Shown here piece by piece: positions 8,020 to 17,345 of a DNA stretch of 64,000 nt. The notes beneath the pieces were generated by a model. The model did not search any database. It was given only the letters and a program-made list of their open reading frames with translations, and was not told the DNA's origin. Both the position numbers and the translations under genes were made by a program. Source of the DNA: Geomobilibacter sp964432205 (GTDB taxonomy: Bacteria > Desulfobacterota > Desulfuromonadia > Geobacterales > DSM-12255); the NCBI GenBank assembly GCA_964432205.1, contig CAYSMK010000009.1:62001-126000 (forward strand), read 5' to 3'. Position 1 is the stretch's first letter, and each line of letters begins with the position of its first letter.

Positions 8020-9378
8020 ATGATGAAACTAATGGACAAGAACATTCTCGTCGTCGGTCTGGCCCGCACCGGTGTGGCAACCGCCCGCTTCCTGGCTGGC
8101 CGGGGGGCCCGGGTCACGGTTACCGACCAGCGGACCGAGCCCCTGTTGCAGGAGCAGCTCGGCCAGTTGGCCGGCCTGCCGATTCGCTACGTGCTCGGCC
8201 GCCACGACGCGGCCGATTTTGCTGCGAGCGACCTGGTGGTGGTGAGCCCGGGCGTTCCCCAGGAGAGCCCGTATCTGGCCGCCGCCCGTGGAGCCGGCCG
8301 GCCGGTCATCACCGAGATCGAACTGGCGTCCCGCTTCATCACGGCCCCGCTGGTGGCCATAACCGGCACCAACGGCAAGACCACCACGACCACCCTCACC
8401 GGGGAGATCTTTGCGGCGTGCGGTTTTGCCACCGTTGTCGGCGGGAACATCGGCACCCCGCTCATCGAACTGGCCGCAACGGATGAGCCGGTGGAGCGGG
8501 TGGTGGTGGAGATCAGCTCCTTCCAACTGGAGTGGATCGACACCTTCCGGCCGACCGTGGCCGTACTCCTCAATATCACCGAGGACCACCTGGACCGCTA
8601 TCCGGGGATGGCCGAATACATCGCAGCCAAGGGGCGGATCTTCGAGAACCAGACCGGCGACGATTTTGCCGTGCTGAATCTGGACGATCCCCTGGTATGG
8701 GCGTTCGCCGACCGTGTGAAAGCCAGGGTGGTCCCGATGAGCCAGCAGCAGGAGCTGGCCGAGGGGATCTTCCACCGCGACGGGGTGATCGTCTGGCGCT
8801 GGCAGGGGCGCGAGGAGCGCTTTCCCGTCGCCGGTTACCACCTCAAAGGGGTCCACAACATCGAGAACATCATGGCCGCCCTGGCCGCGTCCCTGCTGCT
8901 CGGGTGCGATGCCGCCGAGGCCCAGGCGGCCGTTGCCGCCTTCCGCGGTCTTCCCCACCGGATGGAACTGGTCCGGACGGTGAACAATGTCCCCTGGTAC
9001 GAGGACAGCAAGGCGACCAACGTGGGGAGCGTCCAGAAGGCGTTGGCCAGCTTCGACAACATCACCCTGATCGCCGGCGGCAAGGACAAGGGGGGCTCCT
9101 ATGCGCCGCTGGCGGAGCTGGTCCGGGAGCGGGTGCGCCACCTGGTCCTGATCGGCGAGGCCAAAGAGCGGATCGCCCGGGAGCTCGGCCACCTCAGCGA
9201 CACCAGGCTGACCGGCTCCCTGGAAGAGGCGGTGACGCTTGCCGCGGCACTGACCGGTCCGGGCGGGGTAGTGCTCTTTTCGCCGGCCTGCTCCAGTTTC
9301 GACATGTTCAAGGACTACGCGGAACGGGCCGAGCGATTCAAGGCCCTGGTGCGGGCACTGCCGGAGGAGAGGGGATGA
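8020..9378 (+). CDS. murD: UDP-MurNAc-L-Ala:D-Glu ligase
   Basis: MurD (452 residues) adds D-glutamate. The N-terminal Rossmann-like motif NILVVGLARTGVATARFL begins near residue 7 and the ATP loop ITGTNGKTTTTTL near residue 113. The C-terminal domain has GGKDKGGSY near 352 and LFSPACSSFDMFKDY near 420, both diagnostic. Three in-frame ATGs (8020, 8023, 8032) are possible and none has a clear Shine-Dalgarno site, because the preceding bases are the T-run of the upstream palindrome. The TGA overlaps the ftsW ATG by 4 bases. Confidence 0.95.
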   Translation: MMKLMDKNILVVGLARTGVATARFLAGRGARVTVTDQRTEPLLQEQLGQLAGLPIRYVLGRHDAADFAASDLVVVSPGVPQESPYLAAARGAGRPVITEIELASRFITAPLVAITGTNGKTTTTTLTGEIFAACGFATVVGGNIGTPLIELAATDEPVERVVVEISSFQLEWIDTFRPTVAVLLNITEDHLDRYPGMAEYIAAKGRIFENQTGDDFAVLNLDDPLVWAFADRVKARVVPMSQQQELAEGIFHRDGVIVWRWQGREERFPVAGYHLKGVHNIENIMAALAASLLLGCDAAEAQAAVAAFRGLPHRMELVRTVNNVPWYEDSKATNVGSVQKALASFDNITLIAGGKDKGGSYAPLAELVRERVRHLVLIGEAKERIARELGHLSDTRLTGSLEEAVTLAAALTGPGGVVLFSPACSSFDMFKDYAERAERFKALVRALPEERG

Positions 9379-10478
9379 TCCGGCGCCTGGAGGGGTACGA
9401 TATGATCATCTTCCTGATGGCGGTGGCTCTCACCTGCTTTGGGGTAGTCATGGTCTACTCCGCCTCTTCCATCATGGCGGTCAAGAAGTTTCACGACAGT
9501 TTCTACTTCCTGAAGCGGCAGGGAACGTTTGCCCTGATCGGCTTCTGCCTGATGTACGGTGCCATGCGCCTGGACTACCATCACTGGAAGAAGGCGGCGG
9601 TACCGCTCCTGCTGGCATGCATGGTCTGCCTGCTGGCGGTATTCATTCCCGGCATCGGCGGCAGCGCCAAGGGGGCAACCCGCTGGATACGTCTCTTCGG
9701 CTTCAACTTTCAGCCGGCCGAACTGGCCAAGCTGGCACTGATCATCTTCATGGCCTACTCCCTGGACCGGAAGCAGGAGCAGGTCCGCTGGTTCAAGGGG
9801 CTCTTTCCCTACATGATCGTCCTCCTGGTGATGATCGGGCTCCTGATGATCCAGCCGGACATGGGTTCGTCCATCACCCTGGCCGGGGTGGCGATCGTCA
9901 TGCTCTTCGCTGCCGGGATGCGGGTCTCGCACATCGTCTCCATCGTCCTCTTCTCACTCCCGATCCTCTATTACCTGATCATGCACAAGGAGTACCGCAA
10001 ACGGCGGATACTCTCCTTCCTCAACCCCTGGGAGGACCCGACCAACACCGGGTTCCAGATCATCCAGTCGTGGCTCGCCTTCGGCACCGGCGGCATCATC
10101 GGCCAGGGGCTGGGTGAGGGGAAGCAGAAGCTGTTTTACCTCCCCGAGGCCCACACCGACTTCATCCTGTCGGTGGTGGGTGAGGAGCTTGGGTTCATCG
10201 GGGTGGTGGTGATCATTGCCATGTTTTTTCTTCTGGTGCACCGCAGCTTCCGGGTGGCCATCCATGCCGAGGACAGCTTCGGCCGGTTTCTGGCCTTCGG
10301 GATCGCCGTGCTGCTCGGCGCCGAGGCGTTCGTCAACATTGCCGTCGTGACCGGGCTCTTCCCCACCAAGGGGCTGGCGCTGCCGTTCATCAGCTACGGC
10401 GGCAGCTCCCTGATCTTCTCGCTCGTGGCGGTCGGGATTCTGCTCAATATTTCCAGCCGTATGCGGGGTGCGGTATGA
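9375..10478 (+). CDS. ftsW: Septal glycan polymerase FtsW
   Basis: FtsW (367 residues) is the SEDS-family glycosyltransferase that polymerises lipid II at the septum with FtsI. It is predicted to have about ten membrane helices. Family motifs are visible: FNFQPAELAKLALI near 112, a long periplasmic loop with NPWEDP and TGFQIIQSW near 220, and the C-terminal SYGGSS near 340. The start at 9375 has GGAGGAGAGGGG immediately upstream and overlaps the murD stop as ATGA. The open frame extending upstream to 8532 is a shadow of murD. Confidence 0.95.
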   Translation: MIRRLEGYDMIIFLMAVALTCFGVVMVYSASSIMAVKKFHDSFYFLKRQGTFALIGFCLMYGAMRLDYHHWKKAAVPLLLACMVCLLAVFIPGIGGSAKGATRWIRLFGFNFQPAELAKLALIIFMAYSLDRKQEQVRWFKGLFPYMIVLLVMIGLLMIQPDMGSSITLAGVAIVMLFAAGMRVSHIVSIVLFSLPILYYLIMHKEYRKRRILSFLNPWEDPTNTGFQIIQSWLAFGTGGIIGQGLGEGKQKLFYLPEAHTDFILSVVGEELGFIGVVVIIAMFFLLVHRSFRVAIHAEDSFGRFLAFGIAVLLGAEAFVNIAVVTGLFPTKGLALPFISYGGSSLIFSLVAVGILLNISSRMRGAV

Positions 10479-11575
10479 GGCTTCTGATAGCCGGCGGCGG
10501 CACCGGCGGCCATCTCTTTCCGGGGATAGCGGTTGCCGAGGAGTTTCTTGCCCGCGACCCGGCCAATCAGGTGCTGTTCGTCGGCAGTGAGCGGGGGGTG
10601 GAGGCGCGGGTGCTCCCCAAACTCGGCTACCGGCTGGAATGCATTGCCGCAGCAGGCATTCGGGGCAAGGGAACACTGTCCCGGCTGAAGGGGATCGGCC
10701 TGCTGCTCTATGCCTACTCCCAGTCCCGCCAGCTGCTCAGGTCGTTCAAGCCGGACCTGGTGCTGGGGGTCGGCGGCTACGCCTCGGGACCGGCGGTCCT
10801 GGCGGCCCGGGGGCTGCAGATCCCCCGCTTCGTGCACGAGCAGAATGCCATCCCCGGCATGACCAACAAGGTCCTTGCCTACATTGCCGGCCAGGTGTTC
10901 ATCTCCCTGGACGAGTCGGCCAGATACTTTCCCGGGGACAAGGTGCTCCTGACCGGGAACCCGCTCCGGCAACAGATCCTGGAGCAGGTGGCGGCCAAAG
11001 GGGAGAGCCCCGAGCCCCGAGCCCCGAGCCCCGAGCCTTCTTTTCATATACTCGTCTTCGGTGGCAGCCTGGGTGCCCATGCCATCAACGAGGCGATGGC
11101 TGCTGCGGCGCCGCTGCTGGCAGGGTGGCGGGGGAGGCTGACCATCACCCACCAGACCGGGGACAAGGATCAGGAGGCGGTCGCGCAAGCCTACCGGGAG
11201 GCCGGGCTGGAGGCGGAGGTGGTGACCTTCATCGACGACATGGCGGCCGCCTACCACCGGGCCGACCTGGTGGTCTGCCGGGCCGGCGCCACCACCATTG
11301 CCGAGGTGACGGCCTGCGGCAAGCCGTGCCTCTTTATCCCGTTCCCCTTTGCGGTGGATGACCACCAGCGGCGTAATGCCGAGGCGCTCTTGAAAAAGGG
11401 GGCCTGTCAGATGCTCCTGGAGCTGGAGCTGTCGGGGGAGAGCCTGGCCGCGGCTGTTGACGGGCTTCTGCGGGAACCGGCACGGCTCGCCGAGATGGGC
11501 CGTCAGGCCCGGTCGCTGGCCAGGCTGGACGCGGCCAAGGTGATCGTGGACGAGATGCTTAAGGAAAGCAGGTAA
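10475..11575 (+). CDS. murG: MurG, with an in-frame heptamer-repeat insert
   Basis: MurG (366 residues) transfers GlcNAc to lipid I, giving lipid II, at the inner membrane face. The N-terminal glycine loop GGGTGGHLFPGIAVA, the interdomain motif FGGSLGAHAINEA near 196 and the C-terminal donor site CRAGATTIAEV with FPFAVDDHQ are present. The start overlaps ftsW by 4 bases. Two oddities stand out. Residues about 177-188 (SPEPRAPSPEP region) are encoded by tandem copies of the 7-mer GAGCCCC at the junction of the two Rossmann domains. The last codons and TAA stop fall in the first unit of a GGTAAA array. Confidence 0.95.
   Translation: MRLLIAGGGTGGHLFPGIAVAEEFLARDPANQVLFVGSERGVEARVLPKLGYRLECIAAAGIRGKGTLSRLKGIGLLLYAYSQSRQLLRSFKPDLVLGVGGYASGPAVLAARGLQIPRFVHEQNAIPGMTNKVLAYIAGQVFISLDESARYFPGDKVLLTGNPLRQQILEQVAAKGESPEPRAPSPEPSFHILVFGGSLGAHAINEAMAAAAPLLAGWRGRLTITHQTGDKDQEAVAQAYREAGLEAEVVTFIDDMAAAYHRADLVVCRAGATTIAEVTACGKPCLFIPFPFAVDDHQRRNAEALLKKGACQMLLELELSGESLAAAVDGLLREPARLAEMGRQARSLARLDAAKVIVDEMLKESR
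11005..11037 (+). repeat. Heptamer array GAGCCCC inside murG
   Basis: Four complete GAGCCCC units and one partial unit run from 11005 to 11037. The array is 33 bases long (11 codons), so it keeps the murG frame, and three heptamers give a 7-residue amino-acid period (SPEPRAP). The same unit occurs outside genes at 34832-34855, and a related unit at 45783 onward. Confidence 0.85.
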
Positions 11576-11612
11576 AGGTAAAGGTAAAGGTAAAGAACGG
11601 CCTTTCTTTACC
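11571..11612 (+). repeat. GGTAAA hexamer array at the murG stop
   Basis: Four GGTAAA units span 11571-11594. The murG TAA stop (11573-11575) lies inside the first. An inverted copy, CTTTACC, follows at 11606-11612, giving a hairpin with GGTAAAG and a loop of about 10 bases. The rest of the gap holds a direct repeat (CCTCTGCCTG near 11611 and 11640) and the murC ribosome site. A very similar array, with the same placement at a stop codon, lies at 40846-40926. Confidence 0.85.
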
Positions 11613-11667
11613 TCTGCCTGTGAGCGAAGCGAACGGATGCCTCTGCCTGGCGACCAAAGGGAGCTTT

Positions 11668-13050
<1,383 letters not shown>

Positions 13051-13056
13051 GTGGTC

Positions 13057-13962
13057 ATGAACCGCCCCTCTGGGGACATCTTCCAACTGTTCCGCGGCGA
13101 ACTGCGGGAGAACGAACCGCTGGCCGTTCACACGTCGCTGCGGGTAGGCGGGCCGGCCGACTGGTTCGCCGTGCCGGCCGATCGGGACGACCTCCTGGGG
13201 CTCCTCGGGGGGCTGGAGGCGAGCGGCATCCCCTGTCTGGTCATCGGTGGCGGCTACAACCTGCTGGTGCGTGATGGTGGCTTCCGCGGCGTGGTTATCT
13301 CCCTGGAGCGGCTGGCAACGGTCGAGCGCCTCGCGGGAGACCGGATACGGGCCGAAGCAGGGGCGACCAACCAGCAGCTGGCGCGGTTCTGTCGGGACGA
13401 ACGGCTGACCGGCCTGGAGTTTCTGGCCACGATCCCCGGTACGGTCGGCGGTGCCCTGGCAGTGAATGCCGGTGCCCACGGCGCGGCGGTGATGGAGCGG
13501 GTCGTCCGGCTGGTGACCCGGACCGGCGGCACTGTCCGGGAGTGGGGGGTAACCGAGCGGACGTTCGGCTACCGCCGGCATGCCGTGGCGCCCGACGAGA
13601 TAATAGTCGCGGCGGAGTTTCAGTTGGAGCCGGGGGATGCCGATGGCATTGACAAGCTTTTGGCTGACTATCGTACCCACCGGCAGGAGAATCAAAGGGT
13701 CACGCTCCCCAATGCCGGCTCGTTTTTCAAGAACCCCCCCGGGGAGCAGGCCTGGCGTCTCATCGACCGGGCCGGGCTGCGGGGCTGTCGCGTGGGTGGT
13801 GCCCAGGTGGCACAGGCTCATGCCAATTTCCTGGTGAATGCCGGCGGGGCCACGGCCCGTGATTTCCTCGAACTGGCAGCGCTCGTCAAGGAGCGGGTGA
13901 GGTCGACGAGCGGAGTGGAACTGGAAGAGGAAGTGCGGATCGTCGGGGAAGACAGGGACTAG
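13057..13962 (+). CDS. murB: UDP-N-acetylenolpyruvoylglucosamine reductase
   Basis: MurB (301 residues) is the FAD enzyme that reduces UDP-GlcNAc-enolpyruvate to UDP-MurNAc. FAD-binding motifs include GGGYNLLVRDGGFRG near 65 and IPGTVGGALAVNAGAHG near 125. The catalytic serine region is NAGSFFKNP near 225, and RTFGYR is the type I-like tyrosine motif. A GTG six bases upstream (13051) is an alternative start. The last three codons and TAG stop (GACAGGGACTAG) lie in a GGGACT-type heptamer array. Confidence 0.95.
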   Translation: MNRPSGDIFQLFRGELRENEPLAVHTSLRVGGPADWFAVPADRDDLLGLLGGLEASGIPCLVIGGGYNLLVRDGGFRGVVISLERLATVERLAGDRIRAEAGATNQQLARFCRDERLTGLEFLATIPGTVGGALAVNAGAHGAAVMERVVRLVTRTGGTVREWGVTERTFGYRRHAVAPDEIIVAAEFQLEPGDADGIDKLLADYRTHRQENQRVTLPNAGSFFKNPPGEQAWRLIDRAGLRGCRVGGAQVAQAHANFLVNAGGATARDFLELAALVKERVRSTSGVELEEEVRIVGEDRD

Positions 13963-13975
13963 GGACTGGGGATTG
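13955..13975 (+). repeat. GGGACTG-type heptamer array at the murB stop
   Basis: Three contiguous heptamers (GGGACTA, GGGACTG, GGGATTG) cover 13955-13975. The murB TAG stop (13960-13962) is formed across the first two. The array fills almost the whole murB-ddl gap. The same unit occurs four times at 34708-34735 in the comF N-terminus. No inverted partner lies in this short gap. Confidence 0.8.
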
Positions 13976-13984
13976 GTAAAGGCT

Positions 13985-14923
13985 ATGACAACGGACGAGT
14001 TGAAGGCGAAGAAGATCGGGGTCCTGATGGGTGGCCTGTCCGCCGAGCGGGAGGTGTCGCTCAAGAGCGGGGCCGGGGTCCATCAGGCTTTGGTGGATCG
14101 CGGCTACCGGGCCGTTACCATCGACGTGGGGCGCGACCTGGCCCGGATGCTGGTCCGGGAGGGAATCGATGTCGCCTTTGTCTGCCTCCATGGCCGCTAC
14201 GGGGAGGATGGCACGGTGCAGGGGCTCCTGGAGCTCCTGGGGATTCCCTACACCGGTTCCGGGGTCCTGGCCAGTGCCCTGGCCATGGACAAGATCTTTG
14301 CCAAAAAGGTGTTTGCGGCCAGCGGCCTGACCGTCGCGTCGTACCGCGTGCTTTCGCGGGGTGATACCCTGGAGGTCGACCAGGTACCGTTCGGGCTGCC
14401 GGTGGTGGTGAAGCCGGCCCGGGAAGGGTCATCGGTCGGGGTCAGCATCGTGAAGGAGCCCTTACAGCTGGCGCCGGCCCTGGCAGAGGCGTTCCGATTT
14501 GATCGGGAGATCCTGGTGGAGCAGTTCATCAAGGGCCGGGAGATCCAGGTGGGAATCCTTGCCGAACAGGCGTTGGGTGCCATCGAGATCGTTCCCCGGA
14601 ACGAGTTTTATGACTACGAGGCCAAGTACACGGACGGCATGGCGACCCATATCATGCCGGCGCCCCTGCCGCCAGAGCTGTACGCCAAGGTGCTCGGGCT
14701 GGGCGAAGAGGCCCACCGCGCACTCGGTTGCAGCGGCTACAGCCGGGTCGATTTTCTGGTGACCGAGGCTGGCGACTGTTTCCTGCTGGAAGTCAACACC
14801 CTGCCCGGGATGACTGCCTTAAGTCTGCTCCCCGAAATCGCCCAGGGGGCGGGGATGGATTTCCCCGAACTGGTGGAGCGGATTGCCTGCTCCGCGGCGC
14901 TGAAAATTCAGGCGGGTGGATGA
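13985..14923 (+). CDS. ddl: D-alanine--D-alanine ligase
   Basis: Ddl (312 residues) makes the D-Ala-D-Ala used by MurF. It is an ATP-grasp protein with IGVLMGGLSAEREVSL at the N-terminus, GRYGEDGTVQGLLELL near 62, the lid and loop VVKPAREGSSVGVS near 142 and the metal site EVNTLPGMTALSLLPE near 265. The ATG at 13985 is chosen over a TTG at 13973, which lies in the heptamer array. It is the last mur-type gene before the ftsQ-ftsA-ftsZ block, from which a 98-base gap separates it. Confidence 0.95.
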   Translation: MTTDELKAKKIGVLMGGLSAEREVSLKSGAGVHQALVDRGYRAVTIDVGRDLARMLVREGIDVAFVCLHGRYGEDGTVQGLLELLGIPYTGSGVLASALAMDKIFAKKVFAASGLTVASYRVLSRGDTLEVDQVPFGLPVVVKPAREGSSVGVSIVKEPLQLAPALAEAFRFDREILVEQFIKGREIQVGILAEQALGAIEIVPRNEFYDYEAKYTDGMATHIMPAPLPPELYAKVLGLGEEAHRALGCSGYSRVDFLVTEAGDCFLLEVNTLPGMTALSLLPEIAQGAGMDFPELVERIACSAALKIQAGG

Positions 14924-14994
14924 TTTGTGACTGTTAAGCACCACGAAAGTGTGCTAGTATCGCCGGCTAACATTGCCAGACATTTCTCTGGTCC

Positions 14995-15021
14995 GGAAGA
15001 GCCGGTAACGAACTGGTTACC
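14995..15021 (+). promoter_or_regulatory. Hairpin between a Shine-Dalgarno-like site and the ftsQ start
   Basis: A GGAAGAG sequence ending near 15001 is too far (about 20 bases) from the ftsQ ATG at 15022 for normal spacing. The bases between fold into GGTAAC (15004-15009), loop GAACTG and GTTACC (15016-15021), abutting the ATG. Folding would bring the ribosome site to a normal distance. A TGC-TAGTAT sequence at 14952-14960 could be an extended -10 element. Both readings are inference. Confidence 0.4.
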
Positions 15022-15840
15022 ATGCGCGAATTGACCCTCAACAAGCAGAAGGTTGCCAGCCGCAACCGGTTCAAGCGCCAGCGCCGGAAGATCGATTTCC
15101 GCGGCCTGTTGAAACGGTCCGTCCGGGTTCTGTCAGTGGTGGTCGTCGTCTCCCTCATCGGCCTGATCGGCTACGGAGCCAGCGGCTTCATCTCCCGGAC
15201 GACCTTTCTGCGGCTGGAACGGATCGAGGTGACCGGGCTGAAGCGGCTCTCCAGGGATGAGGTCATCTCCCTGGCGACCGTGCGGGTCGGCGAGGAGATG
15301 CTGGGGCTGAGACTTCGGCAGATGGGCGAGCATATCAGCAAGAACCCCTGGGTGGCAAAGGTCCAGATCCGCCGCACCTTTCCGAACACCCTGACCATTG
15401 CGCTGCAGGAGCGGGAACCGGTTGCCGTCATCAATATGGGGTTCCTGTACTACGTGGATGGCCAGGGCGAGGTGTTCAAACCCCTCACGGTGGGAGACCG
15501 CCTCGACTATCCGATCCTGACCGGTTTCAGCGAAGAGGAGATGGCCCGGGATCCGGCCGGCTGCCGGGAAGGGGTCAGGGCTGCCCTCGGTCTGATCGGC
15601 CTGCTTAGGGATGACCAGAAATTCAACCTTGCCGAAGTCTCCGAGATCCACTTCGACAAGGTCTACGGTTTCACCCTGTTCACCCAGAGAAGCGGCGTGC
15701 CCGTGAAACTGGGAAACAGCGACTTTCCGGCAAAGCTCCGGCGATTTGCCCGGATCTACCGGGATCTGCAGAAGGATCTGCCGCTCCTGGAGTATGTGGA
15801 TCTCGATTATGCCGACCGGATCATCGTCAAAAAGGTCTGA
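15022..15840 (+). CDS. ftsQ: Cell division protein FtsQ
   Basis: FtsQ (272 residues) is the bitopic scaffold of the FtsQLB complex. A basic cytoplasmic N-terminus (about 1-35) is followed by one membrane helix (about 37-58, VLSVVVVVSLIGLIGYG) and a POTRA domain (about 65-135, starting FLRLERIEVTGLKRLS). The FtsQ/DivIB beta domain follows, with NPWVAKVQIRRTFPNTL and QEREPVAVI. The ATG at 15022 lacks an adjacent Shine-Dalgarno site; a small hairpin sits just before it. Position before ftsA and ftsZ supports the call. Confidence 0.93.
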   Translation: MRELTLNKQKVASRNRFKRQRRKIDFRGLLKRSVRVLSVVVVVSLIGLIGYGASGFISRTTFLRLERIEVTGLKRLSRDEVISLATVRVGEEMLGLRLRQMGEHISKNPWVAKVQIRRTFPNTLTIALQEREPVAVINMGFLYYVDGQGEVFKPLTVGDRLDYPILTGFSEEEMARDPAGCREGVRAALGLIGLLRDDQKFNLAEVSEIHFDKVYGFTLFTQRSGVPVKLGNSDFPAKLRRFARIYRDLQKDLPLLEYVDLDYADRIIVKKV

Positions 15841-15899
15841 GTCCGGCCGCCGGTATGCTGTGCCGTTGCCGTATGAATGGACGGATTACGTTGTACACG

Positions 15900-15915
15900 G
15901 GCTTGGCTACAAGCC
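15900..15915 (+). promoter_or_regulatory. Small hairpin before the ftsA ribosome site
   Basis: GGCTTG (15900-15905), loop GCTA and CAAGCC (15910-15915) form a 6-bp stem. The G-rich ribosome site (15919-15925) and ftsA ATG (15928) follow at once. No T-run follows, so it is not a terminator. It could modulate ftsA translation, as the ftsQ hairpin might. Confidence 0.35.
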
Positions 15916-15927
15916 GTTGGGGGGGAT

Positions 15928-17163
15928 ATGTCGGGTAAGCGGGATAATCTGATCGTCGGTCTTGACATCGGAACAACCAAGATCTGCGCCATTGTCGGTA
16001 ATGCCACCGAAGACGGTATCGATATCGTCGGTATCGGCTCCAGCCCGTCGCGCGGCCTGCGCAAAGGGGTGGTTATCAATATCGACAGCACTGTCGCCTC
16101 CATTCGCAAGGCCGTGGAAGAGGCGGAGCTGATGGCCGGCTGCGAGATCAAGTCGGTCTATGCCGGCATCGCCGGAGGTCATATCAAGGGGTTCAACTCC
16201 CAGGGGATCATCGCCATCAAGAACCGGGAGGTCTCCCCGGAAGACGTGAAGCGGGTCATCGAAGCGGCCAAGGCGATTGCCATCCCCATGGACCGGGAGG
16301 TGATCCACATCCTTCCCCAGGAGTTCATCATCGACGATCAGGATGGCATCCGCGAGCCTCTCGGCATGAGCGGCGTCCGCCTGGAAGCCAAGGTCCATAT
16401 CGTCACCGGCGCCGTGGCCAGCGCCCAGAACATCATCAAGTCGTGCAACCGCGCCGGACTGGATGTAGCGGACATCGTCCTGGAGCAGCTCGCCTCTTCG
16501 GAAGCAGTCCTCTCCTCGGATGAGAAAGAGCTGGGGGTGGCGCTGGTCGACATCGGCGGCGGTACCACCGATATCGCCATTTTCGTCGACGGTGCCATCA
16601 AGCATACCTCGGTGCTCGCACTGGGTGGGAACCACCTGACCAACGACATTGCCGTGGGGTTGCGCACCCCCATGGCCGAGGCGGAAAAGATCAAACAGAA
16701 GTACGGCTGCTGTCTCGCCTCCCTGGTCGGCAAGGACGAGACCATCGAAGTGCCGAGCGTTGGCGGCCGCAAGCCGCGGGTCCTTTCCCGCCAGCTGCTG
16801 GCCGAGATCCTGGAGCCGCGCGTGGAGGAGATCTTCACCCTGGTGAACCGGGAGATCGTCAAGTCCGGGTTCGAGGACCTGATCGCTTCCGGGGTGGTCA
16901 TTACCGGCGGTACCACGATCCTGGAAGGGATGCCCGAACTGGCCGAGCAGGTCTTCAATCTGCCGGTGCGGCGCGGCCTGCCCCAGAAGATCGGCGGACT
17001 GGTGGATGTGGTCAATTCTCCGGTCTATGCCACCGGCGTCGGCCTGGTGGTGTACGGGAGCAAGAACGTGGGGGTGCACGAATTCCCCACCACCCAGAGC
17101 GACGACAACGTCTTTAGGCGGGTGAGTAGACGGATGCGCGAGTGGTTCGGGGAGTTCTTCTAG
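15928..17163 (+). CDS. ftsA: Cell division protein FtsA
   Basis: FtsA (411 residues) is the actin-like membrane tether of FtsZ. The N-terminal phosphate-1 loop VGLDIGTTKICAIVG, the inserted SHS2/1C region (about 80-165), phosphate-2 ALVDIGGGTTDIAIF near 205 and the adenosine motif GVVITGGTTILEGMPEL near 330 are present. The C-terminus RRMREWFGEFF is the amphipathic membrane-targeting helix. The ATG at 15928 is chosen over an upstream start at 15877 because it fits the family N-terminus and has a G-rich ribosome site. A 182-base gap with a long palindrome separates it from ftsZ. Confidence 0.96.
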   Translation: MSGKRDNLIVGLDIGTTKICAIVGNATEDGIDIVGIGSSPSRGLRKGVVINIDSTVASIRKAVEEAELMAGCEIKSVYAGIAGGHIKGFNSQGIIAIKNREVSPEDVKRVIEAAKAIAIPMDREVIHILPQEFIIDDQDGIREPLGMSGVRLEAKVHIVTGAVASAQNIIKSCNRAGLDVADIVLEQLASSEAVLSSDEKELGVALVDIGGGTTDIAIFVDGAIKHTSVLALGGNHLTNDIAVGLRTPMAEAEKIKQKYGCCLASLVGKDETIEVPSVGGRKPRVLSRQLLAEILEPRVEEIFTLVNREIVKSGFEDLIASGVVITGGTTILEGMPELAEQVFNLPVRRGLPQKIGGLVDVVNSPVYATGVGLVVYGSKNVGVHEFPTTQSDDNVFRRVSRRMREWFGEFF

Positions 17164-17164
17164 A

Positions 17165-17285
17165 CGAAACGCCATAATTCAGCGCTAACTGCGTTGGCTC
17201 GTCGAAAGCTCCTCGACATAGCGCTGCTATGCCTGCGTCGCTTTCTCCTCGCCGCCTTGTTATCATCTGAATTCTGTCGTTTCGG
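17165..17285 (+). repeat. MITE-like 120-base palindrome in the ftsA-ftsZ gap
   Basis: The outer ends CGAAACGCCATAATTCAG (from 17165) and CTGAATTCTGTCGTTTCG (to about 17284) are near-perfect inverted repeats. The interior is also imperfectly self-complementary and turns over at AGCGCTGCT near 17220, with arms carrying CTCGTCG and CCTCGCCGCC. No reading frame is supported. The size and ends suggest a miniature palindromic element. It sits directly upstream of ftsZ, so transcripts reading from ftsA must pass through it. Confidence 0.7.
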
Positions 17286-17345
17286 GAGAACGACTGCTTA
17301 ATTTCAACTTACATGCTGCGAAGCCAAACTATCAAGGGGGTAGGT

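Noticed and set aside
8532..9374. Upstream extension of the ftsW frame
   Set aside because: It overlaps murD fully, is Arg/Gly-rich nonsense, and a perfect ATGA start with ribosome site exists at 9375.
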